Shown one piece after another: positions 35,554 to 44,779 of a DNA stretch of 47,575 bases. The stretch lies in contig JACWEB010000005.1 of NCBI GenBank assembly GCA_014653715.1, forward strand, positions 1-47,575. The letters run 5' to 3'. Made by a program: the position numbers and the translations under genes. The stretch comes from Pelagibacterales bacterium SAG-MED31. GTDB taxonomy: Bacteria; Pseudomonadota; Alphaproteobacteria; HIMB59; GCA-002718135. The first letter of the stretch is position 1. Every line of letters starts with the position of its first letter. The notes below the pieces were generated by a model. The model worked only from the letters and a program-made list of their open reading frames with translations, ran no database searches and was not told the origin of the DNA.

Positions 35554-36888
35554 CTATATTTTTCCAAATTTCCTCAGTAATGTCTCTTTGTCTAGTAATG
35601 GAAGAAAGTTTTTAAGCTCAGGGCCTTTTTCTTTCCCAGTTAAAATTAACCTTAATGGCATATACAAACCTCTGCCTTTTAAGCCTGTTTTAACATTTAT
35701 TGCTTTAGTCCAACTATCCCATGTTTCATATGAAAATGGATCTTCAGGAATACACTCTATTGCAGAAGCAATTAAAGTATCAGGAAATGCATATTTTTTT
35801 ATATCAATAATAATTTCAATTGTTTTTAACCAATTTTCAATATCTTTAAAAAATTCAATATTATTTTGGGAAAATTTCCAAAGCTTTTTTGAGTCAACTT
35901 TGATATCTAACAATTTAAATTTTGATTTTATATCATCATAATTATAAATTTTTAGCAAATCTGAATTTAAAGATTTAAGTACATTATCTGAAAATTTAGC
36001 AGACGAATTTGATATGTTTTTTATATCAAAATTATTAATAATATTATCTAATTTAGTTTCTGGCTTTATATCTTCACTTGATCCTATATTAAGTAAATAG
36101 TTTATAATGGAAATATCTTCATATCCCACAGATCTCAAATTCTCAATAGAGAGACTGCCTATTCTTTTTCCAAAACCTTTTCCTTCTTGATCAGTTAAAA
36201 AAGGATGGTGAGCAAAATATGGCGGATGAGCCCCTAATGCCCTAAAAATTTGTATATGAAATGCAGTGTTAGATATATGATCCTCTCCCCTAATGATATG
36301 AGTGATATCTTCATCAATATCATCAATTACTGAAGGTAAATGATAGAGAAGTGATCCATCCTCTCTAATTAAAATAGGGTCACTGAGGTATTTAGAATCA
36401 AATTTTACCTGATCTTTAATTAAATCATTCCAATTTATTATGCCTTCTTCAAGTTTAAATCTCCAATGTGGTTTTAAACCTGAGTTAATTTTTTCATTAA
36501 TTTCATCCTTACTAAGGGATAATGAAGATCTGTCATAAATGGGTGGCTTTCCTGAAGAAAGCAAAGATTTCTTTTTTAAAGATAATTCTTCTGCTGTTTC
36601 AAAACACGGATATAAACGACCATCATTTTTAAGTTTTTCTATATTTGAGTTGTAAAGACCAATTCTTTCAGATTGATTAAAAGATTTATTCCAATCAAGA
36701 CCTAACCAAGATAAATTTTCTTTAATTTTATTTTCATAATCTTTACTGGATCTGGCTTGATCTGTGTCATCAATACGAAGTATAAAACTGCCATTATTTT
36801 TTTTAGCATATGCCCAGTTTAAAACTGCAGATCTTACGTTTCCAACATGAAGCAGACCAGTTGGACTAGGTGCAAATCTACATTTCAT
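35554..36888 (-). CDS. gltX: Glutamyl-tRNA synthetase
   Basis: Class I synthetase charging tRNA-Glu, and tRNA-Gln if the amidotransferase route is used. The HIGH motif is HVGN at residues 14-17 ('RFAPSPTGLLHVGNVRSA'). The KMSKS loop reads 'GKGFGKRIGSLSIENL' near residue 241, where the usual LSKR is FGKR. 'IIRGEDHISNTAFHIQIFRA' is typical. At 444 residues it is shorter than E. coli GltX and fits an alphaproteobacterial paralogue. Many alphaproteobacteria carry two gltX copies; whether another exists here is unknown. It lies one base downstream of nadE. Confidence 0.9.
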   Translation of the reverse strand: MKCRFAPSPTGLLHVGNVRSAVLNWAYAKKNNGSFILRIDDTDQARSSKDYENKIKENLSWLGLDWNKSFNQSERIGLYNSNIEKLKNDGRLYPCFETAEELSLKKKSLLSSGKPPIYDRSSLSLSKDEINEKINSGLKPHWRFKLEEGIINWNDLIKDQVKFDSKYLSDPILIREDGSLLYHLPSVIDDIDEDITHIIRGEDHISNTAFHIQIFRALGAHPPYFAHHPFLTDQEGKGFGKRIGSLSIENLRSVGYEDISIINYLLNIGSSEDIKPETKLDNIINNFDIKNISNSSAKFSDNVLKSLNSDLLKIYNYDDIKSKFKLLDIKVDSKKLWKFSQNNIEFFKDIENWLKTIEIIIDIKKYAFPDTLIASAIECIPEDPFSYETWDSWTKAINVKTGLKGRGLYMPLRLILTGKEKGPELKNFLPLLDKETLLRKFGKI

Positions 36889-36889
36889 A

Positions 36890-37630
36890 TTAATCTTTAG
36901 GCAGAATACACACTGGTATTGGTTTCATTTTATGTAAATTTGGCTCTCTTATATCATTATATCTTTTAAAATATTTACTATTAGAATTTTCCATCGCATC
37001 TTCGATCTCTACATATGATAGTCCTAATTGACTTTCATCATTTCGACTATCATCCCAAAGCCCGTCTGTGGGAGCTGCTTCAATAATTTCATCAATAATA
37101 CCAAGAGATTTTCCAATATTCCAAACATCTGTTTTTTTACAATCAGCTATTGGTGAAATATCTACACCACCATCTCCATACTTTGTGTAAAATCCAACGC
37201 CAAAATCCTCAACTTTATTACCTGTACCAACTACTATCCCTCTATTTGCCTGCGATATTTGATATAGAGTTACCATACGCAACCGAGATCTTGAATTTGC
37301 AAAGGCAAGGCTATTGTTAAAATCTTGCATTGTATTTTCAAAAGATTCAAAAACCTTATCTAACTCAATAATTTTTATTTCTACATTATCAAAGTTACTT
37401 TTTAACCAATCTAAATGTTTGAGACTTAAATCGTGTTGATTTAAATTTTGTTTAATAGGCATTGAAATAGCTATAGTTTTAAAACCTGTTTTTGCACAAA
37501 GGGTACTTGTAACAGCAGAGTCTATTCCACCAGAAACACCTATTACAAGGCTAACAGGTTGAAAACTTAGGGAGGTTGCGTACTCTTTTATCCAGCCAGA
37601 TATATAATCAATTTTTTTTAGAGAATTCAT
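36890..37630 (-). CDS. nadE: NAD synthetase, ammonia-dependent
   Basis: Amidates deamido-NAD to NAD. The PP-loop is 'IGVSGGIDSAVTSTLCAKTG' (SGGIDS at residues 33-38). 'IVVGTGNKVEDFGVGFYTKY' then 'GDGGVDISPIADCKKTDVWN' and 'AAPTDGLWDDSRNDESQLGL' match the family. At 246 residues it lacks the nitrilase glutaminase domain, so it depends on free ammonia. It is in the minus-strand run between aroF and gltX. Confidence 0.95.
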   Translation of the reverse strand: MNSLKKIDYISGWIKEYATSLSFQPVSLVIGVSGGIDSAVTSTLCAKTGFKTIAISMPIKQNLNQHDLSLKHLDWLKSNFDNVEIKIIELDKVFESFENTMQDFNNSLAFANSRSRLRMVTLYQISQANRGIVVGTGNKVEDFGVGFYTKYGDGGVDISPIADCKKTDVWNIGKSLGIIDEIIEAAPTDGLWDDSRNDESQLGLSYVEIEDAMENSNSKYFKRYNDIREPNLHKMKPIPVCILPKD

Positions 37631-37651
37631 AATATTAATTTATATCTAAAA

Positions 37652-39025
37652 TTAAATTTGAGAAGACTTTAAAGATAAAAACTTTTCATCTTTTAAGTAT
37701 TCAGAAATTAGGAAAGCAATTTCTAAAGATTGGGATGCATTTAATCTTGGATCACAAAAGGTATGATATCTATTTTTTAGATCTTCATCAGTTATTTCTT
37801 GAAGTCCACCCATACATTCTGTCACATCTGATCCTGTCATTTCTAAATGAACACCGCCTGGGTAAGATCCTAAAGATCTATGTATTGCAAAAAATTTTTG
37901 GATTTCTGAAAAAATACTCGTAACGGGTCTAGTTTTGTATCCAGTATTTGATTTAATAGTATTTCCATGCATTGGATCGCATGCCCACACTACATTTTTT
38001 TCTTCTTTAATTATTTTTTGAATGATTTTAGGCAAATGACTATCAATTTTTTCTGCCCCCATACGACAAATTAAAGTTATTTTACCTGCCTCATTTTCAG
38101 TGTTAATATAGTCAAGTATTTTTATTAGCTCTTCCTCATTGGTAGTCGGACCAACCTTAATTCCAATTGGATTTTCAATACCTCTTACAAATTCAATATG
38201 GGCACCATCCAATTGACGTGTTCTGTCTCCTACCCATAACATATGTGCTGAAACATCATACCATTTACCAGATGTGCTATCAATTCTAGTAAGAGCTTCT
38301 TCATAATCGAGTAATAGAGCTTCATGACTAGTAAAAAATTCAGTTTCATTTATTTGCCTAACATTACCATCATTTATTCCACATGCCTTCATAAAACCTA
38401 AACATTCATCGATCCTATCTGCTATCTCAGAGAATTTATTAGCGTTTTCTTCTTCAAGAAAATTTAAATTCCATTGATGAATTTTATTAAGGTTGGCATA
38501 TCCACCTTGAGAAAAAGCTCTTAATAAATTTAACGAAGAAGCTGATTGGTTATATGCTTGTATTAATCTAGATGGGTCTGGTGATCGTTCTTTTTCAGTA
38601 AAATTAATACCATTAATTATGTCTCCTTTATATGATTCCAATTCAATTCCATCTACAGTTTCTTTATCAGCAGATCTTGGTTTAGCAAACTGACCTGCTA
38701 TTCTTCCCACTTTAACGACAGGACAGGACGCTCCAAAAGTTAAAACAACTGCCATTTGAAGAATTACTTTGAATGAATTTTTTATATTATCAGGATGAAA
38801 ATCTGCAAAACTTTCAGCACAATCGCCACCTTGTAGCAAAAAAGCTTTTCCCTTAGCTACTTCTGCTAGTTTTGATTTTAATGATCTAGCTTCACCTGCA
38901 AAAACTAATGGAGGAAAATTTCTAATTTTATTTAATGAATTCTTTAATAATGCTTCATCCTTATAAATAGGAAGATGTTTAGCTGGCTTTGAACGCCAAG
39001 AATTTGGAGACCACTGAGTTTTCAT
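37652..39025 (-). CDS. Class II 3-deoxy-7-phosphoheptulonate synthase (DAHP synthase)
   Basis: First enzyme of the shikimate pathway, joining PEP and erythrose 4-phosphate. It is the plant-like class II type: '[20 protein letters not shown]', '[20 protein letters not shown]', '[20 protein letters not shown]' and '[20 protein letters not shown]'. The Cys in QGGDCAE is the metal ligand. The length of 457 residues is normal. Class II is the standard form in alphaproteobacteria. It is 21 bases upstream of nadE. Confidence 0.96.
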   Translation of the reverse strand: MKTQWSPNSWRSKPAKHLPIYKDEALLKNSLNKIRNFPPLVFAGEARSLKSKLAEVAKGKAFLLQGGDCAESFADFHPDNIKNSFKVILQMAVVLTFGASCPVVKVGRIAGQFAKPRSADKETVDGIELESYKGDIINGINFTEKERSPDPSRLIQAYNQSASSLNLLRAFSQGGYANLNKIHQWNLNFLEEENANKFSEIADRIDECLGFMKACGINDGNVRQINETEFFTSHEALLLDYEEALTRIDSTSGKWYDVSAHMLWVGDRTRQLDGAHIEFVRGIENPIGIKVGPTTNEEELIKILDYINTENEAGKITLICRMGAEKIDSHLPKIIQKIIKEEKNVVWACDPMHGNTIKSNTGYKTRPVTSIFSEIQKFFAIHRSLGSYPGGVHLEMTGSDVTECMGGLQEITDEDLKNRYHTFCDPRLNASQSLEIAFLISEYLKDEKFLSLKSSQI

Positions 39026-39093
39026 ATTAATTTAGGCTAATAAACGCAATAGAATCTCTAAACAAGATTAATATCTCTCTTAAACTTAAGATT

Positions 39094-40371
39094 TTAGTAA
39101 ATTTTTAACTTAGAGCGCCTAATTGCAAGTTTATTCGTTGGAATATCTTTATTTATTACACTTCCTGCACCAATTCTAACATTATTTCCTATTTTTACTG
39201 GAGCTATTAGAGAGGTATTAGAACCAATAAATGATTTATTACCAATAATAGTTTGATTTTTTTTTACTCCATCATAATTACACGTAATACATCCGGCACC
39301 AATATTAACCTCATTGCCAACTTCACTGTCACCTATATATGATAAATGGCTGATTGAAGTTTTATTTCCAACAGTTGAATTTTTAATTTCAACATAATTG
39401 CCAATCTTGCAATTTTTATTAATTTTAGAATTTGATCTTATTCTAGCATGAGGTCCAATTGAACAATTTTCATCTATAACTACACCATCTAAATCAGAAA
39501 AACTTTTTATTAAAGTACCTGCCTTTATAAAAACATTGCTCCTAATAATTACATTTGGTTCAATTGTTACTTTCTTTGCTATTTTAGTATCAAAACTAAA
39601 ATAAGAAGTTTCTGGTTTTTTAATTAATACTCCCTGTTTTAAAAATTTATTTACTAATTTCTTTTGTAAAAGATTATCAACTTTATTAAAATCAAATAAA
39701 TTATTTATTCCACTCATTTCATCTTCAGTGGAAATTGAAAAATTAAAAGGGATATTTTTTTTAAAATAGATTTCAAAAATATCTGTTAAGTATTTCTCTT
39801 TTTTCTTTTTATTATATTTAATTAATTTAACATTATTAAAAAATACAGATGTTTTAATTAACATTATGCCTGAATTACATAAATTTATTTGTTTTTCAGA
39901 TGAAGTAGTATTTATTTCTTCAACTACCTTCTCAACTTTATTATTTTTTAAAATTACTCTACCATAACCTTTGGGGTTTTTGGATTTAAAAGCAATCATA
40001 CTTCCTGAATTATTATCTTTAAAACTATTTATTAATTTTTTTAAGGATTTATCAGTAATTAGAGGAACATCTCCAAAAAGCACAATAAAGCTATCAGACT
40101 TTATATGTGGTTTTGCAGTTTCTATCGCATCAGCAGTTCCTTTTTGATTTTTTTGAATTACGAGTTTACAATCACCGAGAAGAATTTTTAATTCCTCATA
40201 ATTTTCCATATTACAAACTACGACGATGTTTTTTTTTGAAACTTTCTTAGCACTTTTATAAACATGACTAACTATTGGTAGACCTGCTAATTCATGAGTA
40301 AGTTTTGATTTATTTGATATAAAACGTGTACTTCTTCCTGCTGCGAGAATTACGGTTGTAATATTTTTCAT
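39094..40371 (-). CDS. glmU: Bifunctional UDP-GlcNAc pyrophosphorylase / GlcN-1-P acetyltransferase
   Basis: Makes UDP-N-acetylglucosamine for peptidoglycan and lipid A. N-terminal uridylyltransferase: 'TVILAAGRSTRFISNKSKLT' and 'FIVLFGDVPLITDKSL'. The left-handed beta-helix acetyltransferase has 'ISHLSYIGDSEVGNEVNIGA' (catalytic His) and 'CITCNYDGVKKNQTIIGNKS'. At 425 residues it is about 30 shorter than E. coli GlmU; both domains are recognisable, with the tail reduced to RRSKLKIY. It starts five bases after the ParA-like gene stop. Confidence 0.93.
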   Translation of the reverse strand: MKNITTVILAAGRSTRFISNKSKLTHELAGLPIVSHVYKSAKKVSKKNIVVVCNMENYEELKILLGDCKLVIQKNQKGTADAIETAKPHIKSDSFIVLFGDVPLITDKSLKKLINSFKDNNSGSMIAFKSKNPKGYGRVILKNNKVEKVVEEINTTSSEKQINLCNSGIMLIKTSVFFNNVKLIKYNKKKKEKYLTDIFEIYFKKNIPFNFSISTEDEMSGINNLFDFNKVDNLLQKKLVNKFLKQGVLIKKPETSYFSFDTKIAKKVTIEPNVIIRSNVFIKAGTLIKSFSDLDGVVIDENCSIGPHARIRSNSKINKNCKIGNYVEIKNSTVGNKTSISHLSYIGDSEVGNEVNIGAGCITCNYDGVKKNQTIIGNKSFIGSNTSLIAPVKIGNNVRIGAGSVINKDIPTNKLAIRRSKLKIY

Positions 40372-40376
40372 TAAAT

Positions 40377-41009
40377 CTAGAGATTTCTTAAAATCTCATT
40401 ACCAACATTAATAATTTCTTTTGCAGCATCAGAGGTTACATTAATATCAATAACTCCTCTTCCAACAGAAAAAGTTTCAGCAAAGACTACTTTGCTTGAT
40501 ATTCTAGATCGAGCAATTTTAGCTCCTGAATATCTTAAGCGTAAAATCATGGCATCTGTAAGTTTAGCTCTTGGCAAAACACGATTAAGAATAATAAGTG
40601 GTTTTTTTCTCTCCTCTTTAGCAATTTTTAAAAAAGGCAATGTAGCCATAAGATCAAGTGGGCTTGGTTGAACAGGAACAAATACTCCGTTTGATGCTTT
40701 TATAATTTGTATTGTCTCGAAGGTAATAGCTGGAGGACTATCAATAATTATAAAATCATACTTTCTTTTTATTTTTCTTATTTCATCAGACAAAATTCTG
40801 ATGTCAAAATTATAAAAATCGATACCAATATCATCTGCACCATAATATTTTTTTCTTTCTGACAACCAGTAAGTTAAACTTTTTTGAGGATCTGCATCAA
40901 TTACTGCTACTTTATATCCACTATTACTCCACAACACTGCAATATTTGCAGAAAGTGTTGATTTTCCTGATCCACCTTTTTGATTAGAAAATGCTATAAC
41001 TTTACCCAT
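40377..41009 (-). CDS. ParA/MinD-type partition ATPase, orphan
   Basis: 210-residue deviant Walker ATPase. 'AFSNQKGGSGKSTLSANIAV' holds KGGSGKST at residues 11-18. 'AVIDADPQKSLTYWLSERKK' and 'DFIIIDSPPAI' complete the nucleotide site. At 210 residues it is shorter than chromosomal ParA (about 260) and lacks an N-terminal DNA-binding domain. No parB is adjacent, so the cargo is unknown; orphan ParAs can position chemoreceptors, storage granules or carboxysomes. It sits upstream of glmU on the same strand. Confidence 0.88.
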   Translation of the reverse strand: MGKVIAFSNQKGGSGKSTLSANIAVLWSNSGYKVAVIDADPQKSLTYWLSERKKYYGADDIGIDFYNFDIRILSDEIRKIKRKYDFIIIDSPPAITFETIQIIKASNGVFVPVQPSPLDLMATLPFLKIAKEERKKPLIILNRVLPRAKLTDAMILRLRYSGAKIARSRISSKVVFAETFSVGRGVIDINVTSDAAKEIINVGNEILRNL

Positions 41010-41069
41010 AAAAAATTTTTTAATATAATAACAATTTTAGTACTATATGAAACAAAATTTAAATAAAAT

Positions 41070-41996
41070 ATGCATCAAAAAAGAATAGATGAAGCAAAAA
41101 AACGACTTTTTAGTGGTGAACTTGTCATTTTTCCCACAGAAACAGTCTATGGCATTGGTGGAAATGCAAATAACAAAACAGCTATTCAATTAATTTATCA
41201 AACAAAAAAAAGACCTTTCGATAATCCTCTTATTTGTCATTTTGCTAATATTGAAGAAATCAAGAAAAATTTTAAATTAAAAAAAAAAGATAAAGAGTTA
41301 GCTAGTGTATTTTGGCCTGGTCCATTAACTTTAATTTTAGAAAAAAATAAATATTCTAAAATAACATCTTTAGTTTCAAATAAAAAAAATCTTGTCGGTT
41401 GTAGAATTCCAAATAATAAAATTGCCTTATCTCTTTTATCAGAATTAAATTTTCCCTTAGCTGCACCAAGTGCAAATATAGCTTCTAAAACTTCTGTGAC
41501 CTCTGTAAATGATTTAGATGATAACTTAAAAAAAATATTTCATATAGATGGAGGTTCATCAGTATTAGGACTTGAGTCAACAGTGATTAAAACTACTGAT
41601 ACAGGGTGTAAAATATTAAGATTGGGTAGCTTAACAATTGAAGAGATAAAAAATAAGTTTGCTAATTATGAAATTGAAATTGAAAACTCAATATTATCAC
41701 CTGGAAGTCAATTGAAACATTATTCACCAAAAAAACCTATAAGAATTAATGTAAATATTGTAAAAAAAAATGAAGCTTTATTAAACTTTGGAAAAAATAA
41801 ATTAAATTCAAGTATAAAAAATCTAAATTTAAGTACTGAAGAGAATTTAATTGAAGCAAGTCACAATTTTTATAATTATCTGAATATTTTAGATATAACG
41901 GAATGTAGCGGTATTGCTGTCGCACCTATACCTGACCATGATTTAGGTAAAACAATTAATGATAGATTAAAGAGAGCTTCACACAAAGATGAATAA
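41070..41996 (+). CDS. tsaC: L-threonylcarbamoyladenylate synthase (Sua5/TsaC)
   Basis: Makes threonylcarbamoyl-AMP for the t6A modification of tRNAs reading ANN codons. YrdC domain: 'VIFPTETVYGIGGNANNKTA', 'QTKKRPFDNPLICHFANIEE' and 'PLAAPSANIASKTSVTSV'. The extra C-terminal Sua5 domain ('LSPGSQLKHYSPKKPI' onward) makes 308 residues, the long form. It overlaps the downstream FAD-dehydrogenase gene by 8 bases, and diverges from the ParA-like gene with 60 bases between. Confidence 0.93.
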   Translation: MHQKRIDEAKKRLFSGELVIFPTETVYGIGGNANNKTAIQLIYQTKKRPFDNPLICHFANIEEIKKNFKLKKKDKELASVFWPGPLTLILEKNKYSKITSLVSNKKNLVGCRIPNNKIALSLLSELNFPLAAPSANIASKTSVTSVNDLDDNLKKIFHIDGGSSVLGLESTVIKTTDTGCKILRLGSLTIEEIKNKFANYEIEIENSILSPGSQLKHYSPKKPIRINVNIVKKNEALLNFGKNKLNSSIKNLNLSTEENLIEASHNFYNYLNILDITECSGIAVAPIPDHDLGKTINDRLKRASHKDE

Positions 41997-43398
41997 TAAA
42001 TTATTTAAAGAATTAAAATTAATTGTTGGCGAAAGGAATATTTTAACAGATCTAAAAGATTTAGAAAAATTCAATAAAGATTGGAGAGGTTTTTATAATA
42101 ATAAATGTTTATGTGTAGTTTTTCCAAAAAATACAGAGATACTAAAAAAAATAGTAAGATATTGCTATGAAAGAGACATCAAAATAGTTCCTCAAAGTGG
42201 AAATACAAGCCTAACTGGTGCTTCTGTTCCGACATATAATAAGAAAGAAATAATTATTAATTTCTCAAAAATGAACAAAGTTTTAGAAATAGACAAAAGC
42301 AATTTAACTATACTAGTCGAATCTGGATTGGTGTTAGACAAACTTAAAGAATATCTTGATAAGGAAAATTTATATTTTCCAATTGATTTATCATCATCAG
42401 GTTCTTGTATGATAGGAGGAAATATAGCTACTAATGCAGGGGGGATAAATGCCCTCAAATATGGGAGTATGAAGGATAATGTTATTGGGCTAGAGATAGT
42501 TACTGGTGATAGTTCAATATTAACATCTTTATCAAAAATGAAAAAAAACAACACTGGTTATGATTTAAAATCTATAATTTGCAATTCCGAAGGTACTCTT
42601 GGATTGATATCAAAAGCATTAATTAAAGTATATCCTAAACCAGTTGATAGCTTTACTTTTTTTACAGCTTATAAAAATTTAAAAGTTTGTATTGAGTCAT
42701 TCAAACAAATTAGAAATATATATTATGATAAACTTGAAAGTGCCGAACTGATTACAAATTTCTCTTTTGATATTTGTTTAAAAAATAATTTTTTAAACAA
42801 GCATTTTTTTGATAAACAATTTCCTTGGTATATTATTTTTCGTTTTAATCTTTATGAAGATAAAGAAGAATTTCAAAATTATTTTGAAAAAAAATATGAA
42901 TTAATATCATATAATATCAGTGATATGCTAATTCCAAAATCTATTGAACAAGAAAAAAAATTTTGGAAATTTAGAGATGATTTAGTTGAAGCTTATAAAA
43001 TGGAAGGGGATATTGTTACTAATGATATATCTATTCCACTTAATAGAATGGAAGAGTTTTTTATTGTTGCTCAAAATAATATTAAAAAAATGTTGCCAAA
43101 TATTAAGTTTCACCCATTTGGACATATTGGTGATGGTAATATTCATTTCAATATGATTATACCTGAGCTAAATTCAAATGACTCATATATACAAATAAGA
43201 GACAAAATTTATTCATATATAAATAATCTAGTAGAGGATTTTGGGGGTAGTTTTAGCGCTGAGCATGGAATAGGACAAATTAAAAAAAGTAGTTTGTTAA
43301 AATTTAAATCTGAATATGAAATTAATTTAATGAAAAACTTAAAAAAAGCATTTGATCCTAAAAATATTTTAAATCCTGGTAAAATTTTTGATTATTAA
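41989..43398 (+). CDS. FAD-binding D-2-hydroxyacid dehydrogenase (GlcD/D2HGDH-like)
   Basis: 469-residue flavoenzyme of the VAO/PCMH class. FAD-binding domain: 'VPQSGNTSLTGASVPTYNKK' and 'GGNIATNAGGINALKYGSMK'. C-terminal FAD-oxidase domain: 'FHPFGHIGDGNIHFNMIIPE' (metal/substrate His) and 'SAEHGIGQIKKSSL'. The pattern is closest to D-2-hydroxyglutarate dehydrogenase-like and D-lactate/glycolate dehydrogenase subfamilies, which cannot be separated by eye. It overlaps tsaC by 8 bases. It ends against the convergent oxidase gene. Confidence 0.88.
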   Translation: MNNKLFKELKLIVGERNILTDLKDLEKFNKDWRGFYNNKCLCVVFPKNTEILKKIVRYCYERDIKIVPQSGNTSLTGASVPTYNKKEIIINFSKMNKVLEIDKSNLTILVESGLVLDKLKEYLDKENLYFPIDLSSSGSCMIGGNIATNAGGINALKYGSMKDNVIGLEIVTGDSSILTSLSKMKKNNTGYDLKSIICNSEGTLGLISKALIKVYPKPVDSFTFFTAYKNLKVCIESFKQIRNIYYDKLESAELITNFSFDICLKNNFLNKHFFDKQFPWYIIFRFNLYEDKEEFQNYFEKKYELISYNISDMLIPKSIEQEKKFWKFRDDLVEAYKMEGDIVTNDISIPLNRMEEFFIVAQNNIKKMLPNIKFHPFGHIGDGNIHFNMIIPELNSNDSYIQIRDKIYSYINNLVEDFGGSFSAEHGIGQIKKSSLLKFKSEYEINLMKNLKKAFDPKNILNPGKIFDY

Positions 43399-44712
43399 TT
43401 AACTACTTAGATAATCTCTAAACTTATAATACATAATTGTACTAGAATATATTGGTCTTCTCAATAAGCTTCCACATGGAATTGACATATGACTTATATC
43501 ACTAAAGAATTTAAATCGATCACTATTACCATTTATATGTTCAGCTATTAATTTACCTGCTAAAACACTCAAAGCCAATCCATGACCTGAATAACCAAAT
43601 GCATAAATTACTTTATTATTCATTATTGAACCAAAATGAGGAAGTCTATTAACAGTTATAGCTAAAGTACCACCCCACGAATAATCTATCTTATAATCTT
43701 TAAGTTGAGGAAATACTTTAAGCATTCTTTTTGTAACGAATGATTTAGAATCTTTAACAAATTTGGAAGTAAAAGTTTCCCCTCCTCCAAATATCATTCT
43801 CCAATCTTCAGAAAATCTATAATAATCTATAATAAATCTAGTATCACAAACTGCATAGTTATTACGAATAATTTCTCTTGCTTTTTTTTCTCCTAGGGGC
43901 TCAGTAGCTACAATATAATTATTTATTGGTATAAATTTATTCTTTTTAGAACCAAGAAGTGTATCTAAGTACCCATTACATGCAACTACCACTTTATTTG
44001 CTTTTATAATTCCATTTTTAGTAACTATCTCAACTTTATCATTTTTTTCATAAAGTTTTAAAACTCGATTATTTTCATAAATTTTAACATTTTTTTTGAT
44101 AAGATTAGCAAGACTAATTGTTAATTTTAATGGATTTAAATGGTAACTACCTGAATTAAGCATTCCTGCTTGATATATATCCGAGTCTATTTCATGCTTT
44201 ATTTCACTTTTATTAAAATATTTATATCCTTCGAACTGATAATTTTTTGACATATGTTCTATTTCAAACTTATATTCATCAATATCTTTTTCAAAACAAG
44301 CGGTAGACATAACGCCATTTACAAGATGGCAATCAATATTATTTTCTTTTATTAAAGATTTAACTTCATCAACTGACTCTAGTCCTAAGTTCCATAATTC
44401 TTTAGCATGATTTATGCCTAACATCTTTTCAACAGTATATTGATCTTTTCTCATTCCAATGCCGAGTTGACCACCATTTCTTCCAGACGCTCCCCAGCCT
44501 ACTTTTCTAGCTTCACATATAGCCACCGTGTATCCTTTTTTACTTAAATTAAGGGCACTTGATATTCCTGTTAAGCCTCCTCCAATTACACAAACATCAA
44601 TATCAATATCTGCATTTAATTGATCTTTTGAATTTAAATCATCAACAGAACTCCTGTAAAAACTAATTTTCTCATTATCATGTTGTCTGTAGGTTTGATT
44701 TTTGGTAAGCAT
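43399..44712 (-). CDS. FAD-dependent amine oxidoreductase, PuuB-like
   Basis: 437-residue DAO-family oxidase. 'DVCVIGGGLTGISSALNLSK' is the FAD Rossmann motif near residue 38; 'EARKVGWGASGRNGGQLGIG' is the covalent or tight FAD loop typical of gamma-glutamylputrescine oxidase. The C-terminal 'YAFGYSGHGLALSVLAGKLI' closes the FAD site. In the E. coli route this enzyme oxidises gamma-glutamylputrescine after PuuA; here a PuuA-like ligase is encoded divergently, supporting that type of role. Exact substrate unknown. Confidence 0.85.
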   Translation of the reverse strand: MLTKNQTYRQHDNEKISFYRSSVDDLNSKDQLNADIDIDVCVIGGGLTGISSALNLSKKGYTVAICEARKVGWGASGRNGGQLGIGMRKDQYTVEKMLGINHAKELWNLGLESVDEVKSLIKENNIDCHLVNGVMSTACFEKDIDEYKFEIEHMSKNYQFEGYKYFNKSEIKHEIDSDIYQAGMLNSGSYHLNPLKLTISLANLIKKNVKIYENNRVLKLYEKNDKVEIVTKNGIIKANKVVVACNGYLDTLLGSKKNKFIPINNYIVATEPLGEKKAREIIRNNYAVCDTRFIIDYYRFSEDWRMIFGGGETFTSKFVKDSKSFVTKRMLKVFPQLKDYKIDYSWGGTLAITVNRLPHFGSIMNNKVIYAFGYSGHGLALSVLAGKLIAEHINGNSDRFKFFSDISHMSIPCGSLLRRPIYSSTIMYYKFRDYLSS

Positions 44713-44779
44713 AAAAATTATATATGTCTTTATCTAATTTATTCCTCTAAACAAGAATAAGTCTAATTTTATAATCCCT

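Noticed and set aside
44770-44775. TATAAT before the PuuA-like gene
   Set aside because: It is only four bases before the ATG, so transcription would begin inside the coding region, and no -35 is seen at a suitable distance.
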